From Paramecium tetraurelia (taxonomy: Eukaryota; Ciliophora; Oligohymenophorea; Peniculida; Parameciidae), in NCBI RefSeq assembly GCF_000165425.1, contig NW_001799300.1, forward strand, positions 124,001 to 188,000: a stretch of 64,000 bases of DNA, read 5' to 3'. The notes under the pieces are model-generated. The model was given only the letters and a program-made list of their open reading frames with translations. It made no database searches and was not told where the DNA came from. Every line of letters starts with the position of its first letter. Position 1 is the stretch's first letter. A program made the position numbers and the translations under genes. Below are positions 62,225-64,000 of this stretch, piece by piece.

Positions 62225-64000
62225 TCATTGAAACTAAATGTAATTAGCCAAACAGGGGGATTAACTTAAATTAATTAAAACAATTATACTTTTCTAATCA
62301 GAAACTTCAATCAAAACGCTTTCCATTAAAGTGCTCTAAATTTTTCTATTGCCGAATTTTGAAAAAACAATGCAGTTTCTAAATAATTATTAATTTAAAA
62401 TACTTATTGAAATCAAATAACTTAACTGCGCCTTCATTTGAAACAATTATGCAATGACCTGGCCATTAAGTTGTGATGAAAATCTGACTAATAGACCCAT
62501 AAAGAGGATCATGCAAATTCTAATCACAAATTAAAACAGGATCTTAAGATGAACCATATTTCATAAGTCTCCAAATATTGATTATTGAATCTGAAGAATA
62601 GGATATAAACTTCTCTCCTTTCTTTAAAAGTGTCAATCCATTTATCTTATTCAAATGTTTAGTATTATTTGTTCCAATCTTCTGAGTGTAGAAATTGCAA
62701 ATATTGATATCTCTATTTAAATCACTAAATGCTATATGAGTATTGTCTTTCAAATCTAAGGCATTATTTGGCATTTATGATAATTGGATCTTCCTAAACA
62801 CTCTGGGTTGAGTAGATATCATTATATCGTCGATATTCCAAACAATCAATTGCTTATCCTAACCCAAAGACACAAACTATCTGCTATTTGCTTCACTCGT
62901 ACAAATCTTCTCAAGATAAACTATGTTCTAAGTGTGACCTAAATATGTTGCTATCTTCTTTTATGTTGTATCGAATATTCTTAATTAGCTGTCATTTTAT
63001 GAACCAATTGCAAACAAATTATCTAAAATTGATAGAATACATGTTATTTAAGTTCCTATTGTAAACTTTTTAGTTGGTTTCAATTAGAAACTAAATTAAT
63101 AAAATTTAATATACTTATCTATGTTTCTGGCTGCCATCTATAACTGTAGATTATTTTCTCCGGTTTGAACTTAAGATAATTCTTTGTTACTGCCAAAAGG
63201 AATGTATAATCTCGCTGACACAACATTATTCAACACAAATCCAACCTCATTCACTACTGAATCTAATATGTTCGTCTGCGGATTTTATAACTTATCATAG
63301 TTTGGAGGAGAATTAGTCATTTACAATAGGAATCTTGCCAAAGTTTGTAAATCTGTTAACATTTATAGTGGAGTAACATTTCCTTATGATAGCTACTTGC
63401 TCTTATTCAGATGATTCTTTAAATTGGATAAAAATTATTGGGCTTCTGGTGTTCCTAAAGATGCCAACTTATATTAAAATGTATTTTAATTGGAATAATA
63501 AAAGTTTTGCCTTGACAAAAGGAAAAACTAATCTATATTCGCTTTTAATGTGATAAATGATTATTTGTATTGTTCATTGAAACTATCTAGTCTCTTCATA
63601 TTCTCTTCTTTTATCGATTAAATTACAACCATAATTTTTTCTTGAAGATTTGTAATATCAATCGCCAATTCAGTCTTAGAATTATTAATAATACTATTAC
63701 TTTCTATCTAATAACCATTTCATCAATCTTTTATAAATGTGCTTCTCCTTATTCCAAAATCTACAACAAACTGATATTCTCTTTATTTTACATAAATTCC
63801 TAATATAAAACGATGTTTTGGTTAGCCAATCTCGACATTTCTTCACAAAATTGTGAGGCCTTAATTAAAATAAAGATATACAAATGCTTCGACATCGATA
63901 ATCTTTGTCAGATGATCGTTATGAAACAACTATGGGTCCTCTGGAGATTGAATAAATGGTCTTTTATCGCAAGTTATGTCAGAACACACTTTTGTGATTT
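62225..64000 (-). CDS. B-box-like / coiled-coil / WD40 protein (5' partial)
   Basis: The 5' end lies beyond the right edge. The visible start has a zinc-binding patch (VCSDITCDKRPF, LFHNDHLTKIID) like the second half of a B-box. After a 22-nt intron comes a coiled coil (EFMQNKENISLLQILEQGEA), a second intron of 26 nt and a long helical region. WD40 repeats close the protein: IGSQNDSQLRIFDTTQKKIA, FVSLGQDKQLIVWNIDDIM and FISYSSDSIINIWRLM. A third intron of 25 nt lies near the 3' end. TRIM-type B-box/coiled-coil proteins with WD40 ends are common in Paramecium. Function is unknown. The N-terminal RING, if any, is outside the window. Confidence 0.72.

Overview
The window looks like a piece of a ciliate macronuclear genome, most likely Paramecium. 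It is very AT-rich, and long reading frames appear only if TAA and TAG are read as glutamine with TGA as the sole stop. Genes are packed a few tens to a few hundred bases apart on both strands, and they are cut by tiny GT...AG introns, nearly all 19-29 nt. With those introns removed, almost every gene reads as one unbroken frame. All reading here was by eye, so family calls rest on motifs and have not been checked against any database.

Layout. 1-7605 (+): the 3' part of a giant VLIG/GBP-like G-domain protein with a zinc knuckle and a von Willebrand A domain, then a doubtful small ORF. 7589-11577 (-): a TPR protein with a C-terminal J-like segment, and a membrane EGF/RING protein. 11771-14438 (+): hybrid histidine kinase 1. 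14482-19663 (-): an EF-hand protein, a nucleosome assembly protein, a coiled-coil protein and a glutaminyl cyclotransferase. 19975-20048 (+): tRNA-Met. 20113-21262 (+): the complex I 39 kDa subunit (NDUFA9). 21316-23805 (-): hybrid histidine kinase 2. 25088-27686 (+): a cAMP-receptor-like GPCR followed 49 nt later by a cyclic nucleotide phosphodiesterase. 28047-29935 (-): a tandem pair of paralogues and a small gene. 30225-38039: a Myb protein, a small coiled-coil protein, Cdc20/Cdh1 and a Nup155-like nucleoporin. 38833-43139 (+): an unknown protein, a decayed cysteine-rich gene, V-ATPase subunit A and a secreted or membrane protein. 43846-47628 (+): a coiled-coil protein, a poorly resolved membrane-protein gene and a Gln-rich polytopic protein. 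47732-51162 (-): a small protein, hybrid histidine kinase 3 and a small unknown. 51475-57587 (+): a second Gln-rich polytopic protein, two unknowns and a kelch-phosphatase (PPKL) with altered metal ligands. 57624-64000 (-): a leucine-rich repeat protein, a CCCH zinc finger/WD40 protein with an 8-residue Q/N repeat, a 68-residue ORF, and a B-box-like/coiled-coil/WD40 protein that runs off the right edge.

The content mixes housekeeping genes (V-ATPase, complex I, nuclear pore, APC/C activator, histone chaperone, tRNA) with signalling genes: three membrane hybrid histidine kinases, a GPCR, a PDE, an EF-hand protein and the PPKL. The genes are individually promoted eukaryotic units, so neighbourhood is only weak evidence of shared function. 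I saw no transposons, retroelements, CRISPR arrays or telomeric repeats.
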